The notes under the pieces: model-generated
The model's database searches: none
Told to the model about the DNA's origin: nothing
What the model saw: only the letters and a program-made list of their open reading frames with translations
Shown: positions 7,545-17,081 of the stretch, in pieces
Position numbering within the stretch: the stretch's first letter is position 1
Layout of the letters: each line of letters opens with the position of its first letter
Translations under genes and position numbers: made by a program
Source of the DNA: Candidatus Phelpsiimicrobium noxiivivens
GTDB taxonomy: Bacteria; Omnitrophota; Gorgyraeia; Velamenicoccales; Velamenicoccaceae
Direction of reading: 5' to 3'
DNA length: 37,085 nucleotides
Assembly (NCBI GenBank): GCA_001873995.1
Contig: MNVR01000022.1
Location: 1-37,085, forward strand

Positions 7545-8743
7545 TACTCGTACCGCAGGGCTTCAATAGGATCAAGCCTGGAGGCCTTGCGGGCAGGCCA
7601 AAGCCCAAAGATAATGCCAACTATTAATGAAAATACCGTAGCTAAGATGACTGACGACGCTGAAACCTTCACAGCCCAGCCAGCGAAAAAAGATATAAGC
7701 CCTGATATGCCAGCTCCCAACAAAACACCAAACACACCTCCCAGAAACGCCATCAATATCGCCTCTATAAGAAATTGGACCATAATATCTTTATTGTTGG
7801 CGCCTATGGCCTTGCGCAAACCGATCTTGCGCGCGCGCTCAGACACAGATACAAGCATAATATTCATAATGCCTATACCGCCAACCAAAAGCGATATGGC
7901 GGCTATGGAACCCAGCAAAAGCGACATCGTCTTAGTCGTCGTTTCAAGCGTATTTTTAATGTCTGCCATATTGCGTATTTGAAATGAATCCTGCGCGTCT
8001 TTATTGGCCAAGCGGTGCTCTTTTATAATAAGCCCGGAGATCTCGTCCTGCGCCGCGTCTAGAGAGCCCGCGTCTTTTACTTCCACATATATGGAATCAG
8101 CATATTCCTTGCCAAAGACCCTGAACATCGCCGTTGTGACAGGTATTAGTGCCGCGTCATCCTGGTCATGAAAAGCATTAGCGCCTTTTATCGGCAGAAT
8201 ACCTATGACTTTAAAATTTACAAGATTCAATTTTATGGTCTCACCAAGCGGATCAGAGTCTCCAAAGAGATCTTTTACTACTGTGGCGCCAAGCAGGATA
8301 ACACGCGAACGCGTCCTTACCTCATCTTCGGTAAAAAACCTTCCAAGGGCTGGCGCTAAAGCGCGCATTTCGGCGTAATCTACGCCTGCGCCCTCTACCT
8401 GAGCATTCCAGTTCTTGTTAGCATAGACCATCTGCCCCCTGCCTATCACCGGAGGACTTACTCTTTCTACTAACTGTGCCAGTTTGGCGATGTTTGAAAC
8501 ATCCTGCAGTGTCAGGCGCGTTACAGCCCCTGCCTCCATAACCACGCCGTGTATCCTTGAAGAGCCGGGCCGCACAACGAGAAGATTAGAACCTAAGGAT
8601 GCCAACTGCTGCTCAATAGATTCCTTGGCTCCCTGGCCTATGGCAAGCATTGCTATGACAGCGGCGACGCCTATTAATATGCCGAGTATAGACAAGAATG
8701 AACGCATCTTGTGCGACACCATGGCGATCCCTGCCTGACGCAA
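7544..8743 (-). CDS. MacB-type ABC transporter permease (FtsX family)
   Basis: A 399-residue permease lacking its own ATPase domain. One N-terminal membrane segment (HKMRSFLSILGILIGVAAVIA), a periplasmic MacB core of about 220 residues, and three C-terminal membrane segments with the FtsX-type GLRKAIGA and final PIEALRYE. It would couple with the adjacent ATPase and HlyD-type adaptor to push substrates to a TolC-like channel. No canonical start fits well: TTG at 8743 is used here, but homology suggests the frame begins earlier, and an ATT at 8750-8752 lies 8 bases after AAGGGGG. The upstream ATPase frame overlaps this start by about 70 bases. This gene is intact while its partners are frameshifted. 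Confidence 0.85.
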   Translation of the reverse strand: MRQAGIAMVSHKMRSFLSILGILIGVAAVIAMLAIGQGAKESIEQQLASLGSNLLVVRPGSSRIHGVVMEAGAVTRLTLQDVSNIAKLAQLVERVSPPVIGRGQMVYANKNWNAQVEGAGVDYAEMRALAPALGRFFTEDEVRTRSRVILLGATVVKDLFGDSDPLGETIKLNLVNFKVIGILPIKGANAFHDQDDAALIPVTTAMFRVFGKEYADSIYVEVKDAGSLDAAQDEISGLIIKEHRLANKDAQDSFQIRNMADIKNTLETTTKTMSLLLGSIAAISLLVGGIGIMNIMLVSVSERARKIGLRKAIGANNKDIMVQFLIEAILMAFLGGVFGVLLGAGISGLISFFAGWAVKVSASSVILATVFSLIVGIIFGLWPARKASRLDPIEALRYE

Positions 8744-9522
8744 ACAATCAATAAATTTGACCCCCTTGAGGTCTTCTCAGCTTTTGATAATACAATATCA
8801 AGTATTTCATCCGCCTGGCCTGCTGTTGCGCAGCCTTCGCGGCCCACGGCCGTCTGTGTTTTCTCGTCTGAAATTATTTTACCGTCGCGCATAGTAATAA
8901 CGCGCCTGGCATGCGCGGCCGCCTCTTTTTCATGAGTGACCATTATGATCGTCTTGCCTTTTTGATTAAGGCTTTTTATAACGGTAATTATTTCTTCTTT
9001 GCTCTTTGAATCAAGGTTCCCGGTAGGTTCATCAGCCATTATGATAAGCGGATCATTTACCAGCGCGCGGGCGATAGCTACGCGCCGCTGCTGGCCTCCG
9101 GAAAGCTCGTTGGGCCGGTGTCCTTTCCTATCCGAAAGCCCGACTTCCTCGATCTTTTGCATGGCCTCCTCTTTAAGGTGAAGCTTTCCAGCGTATACAA
9201 GGGGGTAGCTGCGCGTTTTCAAGGGCTGTCATGCGCGGCAAAAGATGGAACTGCTGAAGAACGAAACCTACGAGCCCGTTTCGCGTGGCAGACAATTCCT
9301 CTTCTGAAAGCTCGTTGATCTTTCTTGAGCCCATATAATATTCACCACTGTCAGGCCTATCTAAAAGGCCTAATATATCATCAACGTAGACTTACCCGAA
9401 CCCGAAGGCCCCATGATAACGACAAATTCTCCGGGTAAGATACTCAGGGAAACACCCTGTAGAACCTTTACCTCAACCTGGCCCATCTGGTAAGTCTTGT
9501 ATACATTCTTTAGTTCTATCAT
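8674..9522 (-). pseudogene. MacB/LolD-type ABC ATPase, two frameshifts
   Basis: Starting at ATG 9522, the frame reads [14 protein letters not shown] and on to Walker [10 protein letters not shown], then hits TAG. Near 9374-9383 one base appears lost (TLM[13 protein letters not shown] continues in the next frame). In the five-G run at 9201-9205 one base appears gained, after ENAQLP. The final frame carries LSGGQQRR, MADEPTGNLDS and MVTHE. All catalytic motifs survive if the two shifts are undone, so decay is recent or the shifts are sequencing errors. As it stands, no complete ATPase can be made. The frame runs on into the permease gene; the natural end may lie near 8750. The ATG is 2 bases after the HlyD-type stop. 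Confidence 0.8.
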
Positions 9523-9524
9523 TT

Positions 9525-10477
9525 TTAGCGGCCCGGCATAAAAGGATTCGCGCGCTTTTCACTCGTAGGAAGGGAATATTTTTTTGACTTTTCTATTATC
9601 CGGTCTTTCTGGGTAAGGCCTGAAAGTACTTCAACATTCTTATCATCAGATATACCCAGAATTAAACGCGCCTTAGCAGGCTCCGGGCTATTGTCCTGTT
9701 TAACAAAACAATAAGCCCCATCCCTGTCAGTATACACAGCGCCTGCTGGTATTAGAAGGGCTTCTTCATTGCTCTTCTCTATGAAATCTACTGTAGCGTT
9801 CATGCCTGAGCGAAAAAATGACAACACCTCTTCAGGCGCTAAGTCAACCTGGCAGATCGTTACATTATTGACTGTCTGCGATTCATGATATATGTGGTCT
9901 ACTGCGGCTTTTATTTTGGTTTTCGGGTAGGCATCAAGAACGATAACAGCCTTCATCTCAGGCTTTATTTTACCGATATCCGTCTCGTCTACCTGAGCGC
10001 GCACAATAAGGCGGTCCGAAAGCACAAGCACCGCGTCAGTTGTCGTCACGGCCTGGCCGGGCTGAGTAGTTGCCACAATGACATCCGCGTCAATAGGCGC
10101 GGGCAGAGCGGTATAGGCTTATACGTCTCTTGCCAATATTTGAATTTCTCTTCTCCCTGGCCTCGGGCCGCGTCCAACAAAGCGGCCCTTTCAGTAGAAC
10201 TCATCTGCGCTAATATCTGGCCTGTTTTTACTTTGTCGCCTTCCTTGACCAAAACGCGCTCTATCCTGCCGTTAACAGGAGGCTTCACTTCCAGCCGGTT
10301 CTTCGGAAGAACAGCCCCTGTGCATGAAACAGCCATCCTGATAGAACCTATAACAGGCGCTATCTCTTTTACGACGCCCTCCCCTGTCCCTTTTTCTTTG
10401 GCCCTGGATACAAACACGATCACAAATGCCAAAATTACGATCATTGCTAAAAAAATCCAAATTTTTTTAAGACGCAT
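9525..10477 (-). pseudogene. HlyD/MacA-type membrane fusion protein, frameshifted
   Basis: The first frame (ATG 10477) has one N-terminal membrane anchor (IWIFLAMIVILAFVIVFVS) and the first half of a biotinyl-lipoyl-like domain (VNGRIERVLVKEGDKV), then ends in a shifted tail. The second frame, from about 10076 to 9525, supplies VATTQPGQAVTT, the beta-barrel region and a MacA-like end. The join lies near 10104-10110, where CTCTG on the minus strand looks like a CT duplication or a lost base inside PIP(L)PAPIDADVIV. Together about 315 residues would be restored, a normal size for the periplasmic adaptor of a MacB exporter. The start overlaps the TolC-type reading frame by 11 bases. Confidence 0.8.
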
Positions 10478-11572
10478 TTTCTAATACCTCCCCTTTAGCG
10501 TAGATCCAATCCGCCTCGGCGAATAACGCTTCTGCCTGAGAATTCGGAAAAGACTTTTTTGCGTTCACCAGGTCATCTTCAATGATCGTCCAGCTATCAA
10601 ACTGTATCATGCCTAAAGAATACTGCGCTGCCGCTATCGCGGCACGTTCTTGCGTCGCTTTCAAAAATTTATTTTGCACGTCCACGTTTTCTATCGCGTC
10701 CTGAAGCGCGGCCCACATCCGCGAAAGAGCCACCACAACACCATCTTTTGTGCTTCGTTCGTCAGCTTTTGCCTGGCTTAAAACACTCCTAATGGCAGAG
10801 ACATAGATAACCCTGCGTTCCACTGATCATTTTCCGGAAGCCAATGCTTCAAAATCAGGTTTTTCTAATGCGGGGCCACTCACTTTAATGCCGCCGCCAA
10901 CAGTTATTTCCGAAAACTTAATCCTGCCCATCTCCTTGGTGAGCTCTCTTTGAGCCACTTCCAGCGCCCTTTTTGCTTGAGCTATCTCAAACTCAGCCTC
11001 AGCAACATTGGCTTGGGCTGTCATTAAAGCGCCTTTGTGCTCTATGCCTGATTCATACCGCAAACTTATCAGGGCCAGATTATCCCTTCTTATTTTATGG
11101 ATCTCTTCTGTAAGCTTCATAAATTCCTGATATTTCAGGACATTGATAAAAGCGCTGCGTAAGCGCAGCCTTACTGTTGATGAAGTAAATTTGTAATTGA
11201 ACTGACTGGCTTTTATATTTTCCGACGCGGCTTTGACTTCATCAAAAGTCTTTGCGCCGTCAAATAAGAGCTGTGTGCCTGTGACACCGTAGTTATAGGT
11301 ATCCGCGGTACTTTGACTGGTTGACGTTTTTGTCTTCTTGGCAGACGCTGAGACGCTTGAATCTATCTGCGGAAAAAGCGCGCTTGCGGTAATCTTTTTG
11401 GCAGCCTCGGATTGTTTTACTACTTCCTGCGCGGAGATAAGGTCGGAATGGGTTTTCGCGGCCTCTTTAACGCAATCCTGCCACGTCAAGACCGATTGCG
11501 CAAAGGCGCAAGTAGCGTAAACAGGTAAAAATAATAGCAGAAAAAAATCGATCTCTCAATCCGGCTTAGCAT
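10467..11572 (-). pseudogene. TolC-type outer membrane efflux protein, three frameshifts
   Basis: The likely start is ATG 11572 (MLSRIERSIFF). At a run of seven T on the minus strand (11541-11547) the frame slips, hiding a signal peptide that reads LLLFLPVYATCAFA/QSVLT. The main frame (11489-10827) has the long helical repeats of OEP proteins, including YNYGVTGTQLLFDGAKTF. Near 10836-10846 it slips again, because NDQWNAGLSMSLPLG is in another frame, and near 10780-10790 it returns to the first (LSQAKADERS onward). About 365 residues would result, somewhat short of the usual ~430. Restored, it would be the outer-membrane channel of the adjacent export system. Confidence 0.78.
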
Positions 11573-11583
11573 ATCTTCCCTAA

Positions 11584-11616
11584 TGTTACATTTTCAGTCT
11601 GACTCAAAATGTAACA
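11584..11616. repeat. Perfect 11-bp inverted repeat
   Basis: TGTTACATTTT, an 11-base loop, then AAAATGTAACA, exactly between the glnS stop (11619) and the TolC-type start (11572). AT-rich and not followed by a T run, so a weak terminator at best. It resembles a paired-end scar of a mobile element. Confidence 0.55.
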
Positions 11617-11618
11617 AA

Positions 11619-13298
11619 CTAGAGCTTGCGTTCTATTTTAGCCCAGGTGTCGCGCAGAGTAACTATGCGGTTGAAAACAAGTTTATTGCCGGCACCTATG
11701 CTATCCACGCAAAAATAACCCATTCTCTCAAATTGATAGCGGGCCCCGGGCAGCGCGTTCTTAAGACTTGGCTCCAGGCGGCATTCGGACAGCACTTCAA
11801 GAGACTTAGGATTAAGGTTTGCTGTAAAATCAGCACCTTCAGCTGCATTATTGGGGTCGCGCTTTGTAAAAAGAGTATCATATAGGCGCGCTTGAGCCGG
11901 TATTGAATGCATTGCGGAAACCCAATGTATAGTGGCCTTTACCTTGCGGCCATCAGGCGGATCACCGCCGCGCGTCAGAGGGTCATATGTACAATGTATT
12001 TCTCTTATCTTGCCGGTTGCCTCATCTTTGACAACGCCAACGCACTTAATAAAATAGGCATAGCGCAGCCGTACCTCTCTGCCGGGCGCCATCCTGAAAA
12101 ATTGCTTAGGCGCCTCCTCACGAAAATCATCTTTCTCTATATAAAGCTCCCGCGAAAAAGGGACCTTGCGTATTCCTGCCGAAGGGTCCTCAGGGTTATT
12201 GACCGCTGACATTTCTTCTGTCTGGCCCTGCGGGTAATTATCAATTACCACTTTAACCGGCTTGAGCACAGCCATAACGCGGGGCGCTGTTTTATTCAGT
12301 TCCTCGCGCGCGCAATTTTCCAGGACGTTTAGGTCAATTATGCTGTCTGCCTTGGATACTCCAATATGCTCGCAAAACCGCCTGATAGACTCAGGAGTAT
12401 AACCGCGGCGCCTTAATCCTGATAAAGTCGGCATACGCGGATCGTCCCAGCCGCTGACTAATTTTTTTTCTACCAGGTCAAGCAGTTTGCGTTTGCTTAA
12501 CAATGTATGGCTTATATTCAGGCGCGCGAACTCTATTTGCTGGGGATGGTAGATGCCCAATTCAGCTAATACCCAATCGTATAACGGCCTGTGCACTTCA
12601 AATTCAAGAGTGCATATAGAATGCGTTATGCCTTCAATAGAATCACATATTCCGTGTGTAAAATCATACGTCGGATAAATACACCACTTATCCTTAATCC
12701 TATGATGAGATTCTTTCCGGATGCGGTAAAATACAGGGTCGCGCATCAATAGGTTAGGATCAGACATATCAATTTTGCCGCGCAGGACCTTTGCACCTTC
12801 GGCGAACTCGCCTGCCTTCATGCGGGCAAACAAATCCAGGTTTTCTTTAACAGCCCGGCCGCGATAAGGGCTATTTGTGCCAGGCTCTGTTATTGTGCCG
12901 CGCGCCTTTCTCATCTCATCTAAGCTCTGGTCACAGACATATGCCCTGCCCTTTTCAATGAGTTGAACCGCGTATTCATATAATTTATCAAAATAGTCTG
13001 AGGCATAAAACAACCTGCCCTGCCAGTCAAAGCCGAGCCAGCGCACGTCCTGTATTATGGAATTGACGTATTCTGTTTCTTCCGTATCGGGGTTGGTATC
13101 GTCAAAACGAAGGTTGCAAAGGCCTTTGTAATCGCGCGCTATGCCGAAGTTAAGGCAGATACTCTTGGCGTGTCCAATATGAAGATATCCGTTCGGTTCC
13201 GGCGGGAAGCGCGTATGGACCTGGCTATTATTCTTGCCCACGGCCAGATCCTGATCAATGATATCGCGTATAAAATTTTTCGTTTGTTTATTCTCCAT
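11619..13298 (-). CDS. glnS: Glutaminyl-tRNA synthetase
   Basis: A 559-residue class I synthetase that charges tRNA-Gln with glutamine in the cytoplasm. [16 protein letters not shown] gives the HIGH motif (40-43), and LLSKRKL (266-272) is the KMSKS equivalent, as in E. coli GlnRS (VMSKRKL). The catalytic domain is followed by the anticodon-binding beta-barrels with [22 protein letters not shown], typical of GlnRS rather than GluRS. Length matches the family (~550). The ATG at 13298 overlaps the end of the HEPN gene by 11 bases and has no obvious ribosome-binding site, so its translation appears coupled to that gene and its transcription to the promoter at 14366-14394. That context is unusual for an essential synthetase. 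Confidence 0.97.
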   Translation of the reverse strand: MENKQTKNFIRDIIDQDLAVGKNNSQVHTRFPPEPNGYLHIGHAKSICLNFGIARDYKGLCNLRFDDTNPDTEETEYVNSIIQDVRWLGFDWQGRLFYASDYFDKLYEYAVQLIEKGRAYVCDQSLDEMRKARGTITEPGTNSPYRGRAVKENLDLFARMKAGEFAEGAKVLRGKIDMSDPNLLMRDPVFYRIRKESHHRIKDKWCIYPTYDFTHGICDSIEGITHSICTLEFEVHRPLYDWVLAELGIYHPQQIEFARLNISHTLLSKRKLLDLVEKKLVSGWDDPRMPTLSGLRRRGYTPESIRRFCEHIGVSKADSIIDLNVLENCAREELNKTAPRVMAVLKPVKVVIDNYPQGQTEEMSAVNNPEDPSAGIRKVPFSRELYIEKDDFREEAPKQFFRMAPGREVRLRYAYFIKCVGVVKDEATGKIREIHCTYDPLTRGGDPPDGRKVKATIHWVSAMHSIPAQARLYDTLFTKRDPNNAAEGADFTANLNPKSLEVLSECRLEPSLKNALPGARYQFERMGYFCVDSIGAGNKLVFNRIVTLRDTWAKIERKL

Positions 13299-13701
13299 TT
13301 TTATTCAAATACTCAAACGCCCAGCGATAAAAACGCTGAGCCTGTTTAAAAATATCCGACGCGTCGCTTTCGCGCAATTCTTTGCTCTCATAGGCGATAA
13401 TGTTCTTTTTGGCTATGATCCTTCGGACTGCCGCCGCTTGCGCCTCTATCCCAACAATAGGGGCGCTAACCAGCAATCCAAGTGTCCGCGTGTGGTCATC
13501 TTCCGCCGCGCGAATGCCTTGCGACCTTACCAATAACGCGTCGCAAGCGGATATGACGCAATGCACGGCATTTAAACCTACGGCTGTCCACATGCGATTT
13601 TTATAGGCGTATTCCATAACCTCATAGAACTCTTCCGCCTTGTTCCAATACCCGACATATTCGCCTGGGTCAACGGCTCTTGTTCTTAACTGTTTCATCA
13701 T
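13288..13701 (-). CDS. HEPN-domain protein, partner of adjacent nucleotidyltransferase
   Basis: A 137-residue all-helical protein resembling HEPN families of the SAV_6107 type: [16 protein letters not shown], then [15 protein letters not shown], then [14 protein letters not shown]64 and H70 give an R-x5-H spacing, which would fit the HEPN RNase motif, though its placement before the third helix is less typical. In MNT-HEPN pairs the HEPN protein is usually an RNase toxin and the MNT protein silences it by adding AMP. Tandem ATGs overlap the stop of the HTH-MNT gene (ATGATGA), and its own stop lies inside glnS. It could instead be a non-catalytic substrate-binding partner. Confidence 0.72.
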   Translation of the reverse strand: MMKQLRTRAVDPGEYVGYWNKAEEFYEVMEYAYKNRMWTAVGLNAVHCVISACDALLVRSQGIRAAEDDHTRTLGLLVSAPIVGIEAQAAAVRRIIAKKNIIAYESKELRESDASDIFKQAQRFYRWAFEYLNKNGE

Positions 13702-14324
13702 CGCAGAAGCCGCTCCAACCTGTCACCATAAATAAGTTGATACGATTTAAGGATATGAGGCACCACACCTGTGGCCTTTTTTGCCTTGTTCCGGAATTCC
13801 AACAAACTATTTACATAGGGAGCGATCGGGTTTCCCCAACGTGAAGAAACGCGCTCATCGATCTGAAAAAATAGGTCTTCCACTTTTTTCTTGTCTTCGG
13901 CGGTTTTTACCACAACCAGCAGGTCAACATCACTGGAAGGCCCTTGCGTCTTCTCATATATACTGCCAAAAAGAGCGATGCAGAGAACATCGCTCTTTAA
14001 AGAAGACTGTTTAACGGACGCGACGATAGCTTCCAACAACCAACCTTTTAGTTTCTCTTCATCAGCGAATAAGCCCTTTAGAATACCACTCATCACTTGG
14101 CCTTCATTTAAACGGAACAAGTGGGTTTTCCCGGCAACCTTCATTAAAATAAGCCCCTCCCTCATAAGGCCCTGGAGGACTTCGTGGGCAGTTTTCGGTG
14201 TGGCCCCAACCATTTTGGCTGTCTGCCGGCCGCTCAATTCTACGCCGGCCCGGCAGAAAATACGCAAAACGCGAACCTTAACCGCGCTGCTTAAGATCAT
14301 ATCTAAAGGATGAGTGAAGCGCAT
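13698..14324 (-). CDS. HTH-nucleotidyltransferase (MNT) fusion protein
   Basis: The chosen start, ATG 14324 (MRFTHPLDMIL), gives 208 residues; a longer frame starting at 14378 would begin upstream of the expected transcription start. Residues 10-75 form a winged helix (RQTAKMVGATPKTAHEVLQG). Residues 110-208 form an MNT domain with G120-S121 and SDVDLLV (D132, D134), the metal-binding signature of minimal nucleotidyltransferases. A weak AGGGA lies 8 bases before the ATG. The fusion suggests a DNA-binding antitoxin that both represses its operon and AMPylates the HEPN protein encoded next. The palindrome at 14340-14353 is a natural operator candidate. Activity is inferred from family knowledge. 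Confidence 0.75.
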   Translation of the reverse strand: MRFTHPLDMILSSAVKVRVLRIFCRAGVELSGRQTAKMVGATPKTAHEVLQGLMREGLILMKVAGKTHLFRLNEGQVMSGILKGLFADEEKLKGWLLEAIVASVKQSSLKSDVLCIALFGSIYEKTQGPSSDVDLLVVVKTAEDKKKVEDLFFQIDERVSSRWGNPIAPYVNSLLEFRNKAKKATGVVPHILKSYQLIYGDRLERLLR

Positions 14325-14339
14325 ATATGTTCCCTGATA

Positions 14340-14353
14340 TAAACACGTGTTTA
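14340..14353. promoter_or_regulatory. Palindromic operator candidate for MNT/HEPN/glnS operon
   Basis: TAAACACGTGTTTA is a perfect 14-base palindrome between the promoter and the start codon. It is flanked on the minus strand by two copies of GTTTATAT about 20 bases apart. It lies just past the expected transcription start (about 14358), a good place for repression by the winged-helix protein encoded next. Confidence 0.5.
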
Positions 14354-14365
14354 CCAATATAAACA

Positions 14366-14394
14366 ATGATACACACAAACCTGGTCTTTGTCAA
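14366..14394 (-). promoter_or_regulatory. Sigma70-type promoter of MNT/HEPN/glnS operon
   Basis: Perfect TTGACA (14389-14394), 17-base spacer, TATCAT (14366-14371) on the minus strand, starting 12 bases after the end of the channel gene. An inverted repeat CCTGGT-N8-ACCAGG (14380-14399) surrounds the -35 box. This appears to be the main promoter serving glnS. Confidence 0.75.
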
Positions 14395-14407
14395 CCAGGA
14401 AATGTCA

Positions 14408-15184
14408 TTATATCCTCAGGTATTTTCGCGAAAATCCTACGAGGAAAAGCGGCATAATGAACATGCCAAGGGACAATTCCACGACTACGACTATCCGGCT
14501 GAAGCCTACAGCCGCGATATCTCCGAAACCTGTAGTTGAGAGAGCCACAAGGCTAAAATAAAATGCCTCAAAAAGATCCGGCTTAAATATCTTGCCGTCC
14601 TGTATAAGATAATGTTGAGTATAAAGGGCCGCGGATAGGAATACCAAAAAGGATCCGGCAAACAATGTGCGCACAGGCCGTTCGCCATGGCCCCAGACCA
14701 AAGAAGACAAGGTCAAAATACACCACATAAAGAGCCGCTTGATAAAACCCCTTACCCCATCTTGTTCCTGGGTTGACGCGATGCGATTTATCTTTTTTGG
14801 AGCAAACAGGCTAAACATCAAAAATCTTCTGTAACACTCCTTGGAACGATAGAAACATTCAGAAAAACTCAGAGACTCCATGTCGCGCTCAAAGCTTGTG
14901 GCGGCATACCTGTAAAGCAATGAGGCATATTCCAGGTCGCCGACTATCTCCGCGTCCTGGGCAGCTACCTCATAAGCTGCCGCGGCATTATAAAATGACT
15001 TTTCGCCGGATCTTAAAGCCCAACAGCTGGCAGCTGAAGCGGAACACAAAGCCGCCTGTTTATAGTTCCTGACAGCCCTATGCATTTGGGCGACTTTAAC
15101 GAATAATTTATAGGCATCGTCAAACTTCTCTTGCGAAAGGAACGAAAACGCTTCCTGCTCAAGCGCCGCTAGTTTTTTTTCCAT
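14408..15184 (-). CDS. Two-TM K+-channel-like protein with N-terminal helical-repeat domain
   Basis: 258 residues. Residues 1-125 are helical repeats of TPR or SNAP-like type (FDDAYKLFVKVAQMHRA, YNAAAAYEVAAQDAE). A first membrane helix follows at about 172-190, a pore helix, the selectivity filter LSTTGFGD (T217-D222), and a second membrane helix at 231-250. TxGFGD is a known variant of the K+ filter TVGYGD, so K+ selectivity is likely but not certain. There is no RCK domain after the pore; the helical domain in front may be the gating or partner-binding part. The ATG is 4 bases after the CHASE2-SpoIIE stop, making this the last gene of the Mla/partner-switch operon. A promoter for the next operon starts 12 bases past its stop. 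Confidence 0.8.
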   Translation of the reverse strand: MEKKLAALEQEAFSFLSQEKFDDAYKLFVKVAQMHRAVRNYKQAALCSASAASCWALRSGEKSFYNAAAAYEVAAQDAEIVGDLEYASLLYRYAATSFERDMESLSFSECFYRSKECYRRFLMFSLFAPKKINRIASTQEQDGVRGFIKRLFMWCILTLSSLVWGHGERPVRTLFAGSFLVFLSAALYTQHYLIQDGKIFKPDLFEAFYFSLVALSTTGFGDIAAVGFSRIVVVVELSLGMFIMPLFLVGFSRKYLRI

Positions 15185-15188
15185 AAAT

Positions 15189-17078
15189 TCACCCTTTGTT
15201 AGTCAAAACAATGATCGTTATATCGTCGTGCTGAACAGCGTTCTTAGCGAACTTAAAGACGCTATCTTTAAGAACGCCTACCAACTCCTCCGAAGAAAGA
15301 CGGGCGTTATCTAAGATGGCCTTTTCAACTATTGGCAAGCCAAGATCCTGGCCCTTAACGTTACGCGCCTCATATAAACCATCGGTAAAAAATACAAGCT
15401 TGTCGCCATTTTCAAACTTGAATGGGACATCCTGATAAACCTCCTCGTCAGTGATGCCTAAAGGCAGGCCAGCTGAAAGCTCCACCTCCGAGACCTTATG
15501 CGCGCTCGCGCTATAAAGAAACAAAGGGGCATGGCCAGCCGAAGAGACACAGGCGGCCTGCGACTGACTATCTACGATCACATAAAGGCCGGTAACAAAC
15601 CGGCCGACGAATTTCCCGAAAAGTTCTTTATTCAAAAGTGTCAAAGCGCTGGCAGCGCTGCTCTCCTGGCGCGCGAATATCCTAAAAAGAGAAATGGTCT
15701 GCGCCATTATCAAAGATGCCGGCACGCCTTTGCCTGAGACATCTCCGATAAAAACCCCAAGCTTCTTGTCATTGCGCGCCACAATATCATAAAGATCGCC
15801 TGCCACGAATTTGGCCGGCTGGATAAAAGCAGCGATGGATAAGCCTTCTGGCACCTTAATATCAGTAGGCAAGAAATTTTCCTGGATGGCGCGGGCAATA
15901 TCCAGCTCTTTTTCCAAAAGTTGCCTCTTTCTTGCTTCAGCAAAAAACCTATAGGCTGTAGCAACGACATATGTCAGAGAGAGAAACAACAAAGGCGTGA
16001 ACAGATCCGCCCAGATGCCACAGAATATAAAGAGGGCTGTTATTGCAACGCTATAAAAAAAGCCAAGCGCGACGACCCAGGCCAGCGACTTAAGAGGCGT
16101 GAATCTTAAACAGATCAAAAGGCTTAAAACAAAAATTAAAATATTTAGAATGACATTGGCCACAGTCCCCGCGGCCACGATATAACGCTTATGAATAATA
16201 CTATCAAAAACACTGGCCTGCAGGCCCAGCATAGGATAGATATTCTCTAAAGGCGTAGGCCTTAAGTCAGATGTACCTGCGGCGGTAAGCCCGATAAAAC
16301 ATACCTTATCTTTAAATATAGCAAGGTCAAGCTCAGGCGTAACACCGCGCTGAGAATCACCAAAGGCTTTTAAGACCTCAAAATAAGAAACGCGCTTAAA
16401 AGACTCTGCCCACTTGCCGGGATAATTAACAAGCAAAGAGCCCTGAGCTATCAAGGGCACGCCGCGCGCAACGTCATTGACATCCGATCCCAGATAATCA
16501 CATGCGGCCTTGAACGCCATACTAGGCACAAGGACGCCTTTATAATTTATGAACAATGGGGCCCTGCGAGTCTTGCCGTCAGGGTCTATAATAACATTGA
16601 TGTAGCCTGAGCTTGCGGCAGCGCTTTTAAGCGCGGGTAAGAGGTCAGCCAAAAGGCCCACGCCCTTAGGGAAAGAAATGCGCCCGCCTCTTTGCTCTTG
16701 CATGTCAAAGGCCACTGGAAGATATACGTGCCCTTGTTTTTTTATTGCTTGCGCGAATACTTCGTCATAAACCGTAGGTTCGCTGAACAAGACATCAAAG
16801 AGGGCCATTTTTGCCCCTGATTGCCTCAGGACATCAACGAGGCTTGCGTGAAAATCGCGAGGCAAAGGCCAGAGTCCGAGATTTTTTAGCGTATCGTCTG
16901 ATATTTCTATTATGACTATGTCGCTGGAGGCAGCTAGGCGGGGCCTTAACTTAAATCTGAGGTCATAGGATATCAGCTCGTAAGCCTGGAATACCCGCGA
17001 AAATACCAATAGGCCTATAAAAAGACTGCCGATTGCTATAGCGCCATATTTTGAAAAAATAGATCTTTGAAATATCAT
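15189..17078 (-). CDS. CHASE2-sensor PP2C (SpoIIE/RsbU-type) phosphatase
   Basis: 629 residues. A membrane anchor (12-30), a large extracytoplasmic CHASE2 domain (about 31-300), three membrane helices (about 303-377), a short coiled linker (EARKRQLLEKELDIARAIQ) and a SpoIIE/PPM phosphatase domain (about 410-629). Metal-site motifs are present: GDLYD (D428, D431), GDVSGKG (D446), FFTDGLYEA and HDD (617-619). Such phosphatases dephosphorylate STAS antagonists; the STAS gene at 21192-21524 in the same operon is the obvious substrate. CHASE2 domains sense unknown periplasmic cues and are often encoded near FecR proteins, as here. It begins 3 bases after the barrel gene stop. Confidence 0.9.
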   Translation of the reverse strand: MIFQRSIFSKYGAIAIGSLFIGLLVFSRVFQAYELISYDLRFKLRPRLAASSDIVIIEISDDTLKNLGLWPLPRDFHASLVDVLRQSGAKMALFDVLFSEPTVYDEVFAQAIKKQGHVYLPVAFDMQEQRGGRISFPKGVGLLADLLPALKSAAASSGYINVIIDPDGKTRRAPLFINYKGVLVPSMAFKAACDYLGSDVNDVARGVPLIAQGSLLVNYPGKWAESFKRVSYFEVLKAFGDSQRGVTPELDLAIFKDKVCFIGLTAAGTSDLRPTPLENIYPMLGLQASVFDSIIHKRYIVAAGTVANVILNILIFVLSLLICLRFTPLKSLAWVVALGFFYSVAITALFIFCGIWADLFTPLLFLSLTYVVATAYRFFAEARKRQLLEKELDIARAIQENFLPTDIKVPEGLSIAAFIQPAKFVAGDLYDIVARNDKKLGVFIGDVSGKGVPASLIMAQTISLFRIFARQESSAASALTLLNKELFGKFVGRFVTGLYVIVDSQSQAACVSSAGHAPLFLYSASAHKVSEVELSAGLPLGITDEEVYQDVPFKFENGDKLVFFTDGLYEARNVKGQDLGLPIVEKAILDNARLSSEELVGVLKDSVFKFAKNAVQHDDITIIVLTNKG

Positions 17079-17081
17079 TCA

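Noticed and set aside
7429-7620. A 63-residue minus-strand frame as a gene
   Set aside because: It overlaps the MacB-type coding region, the promoter and the palindrome, and looks like a shadow frame.
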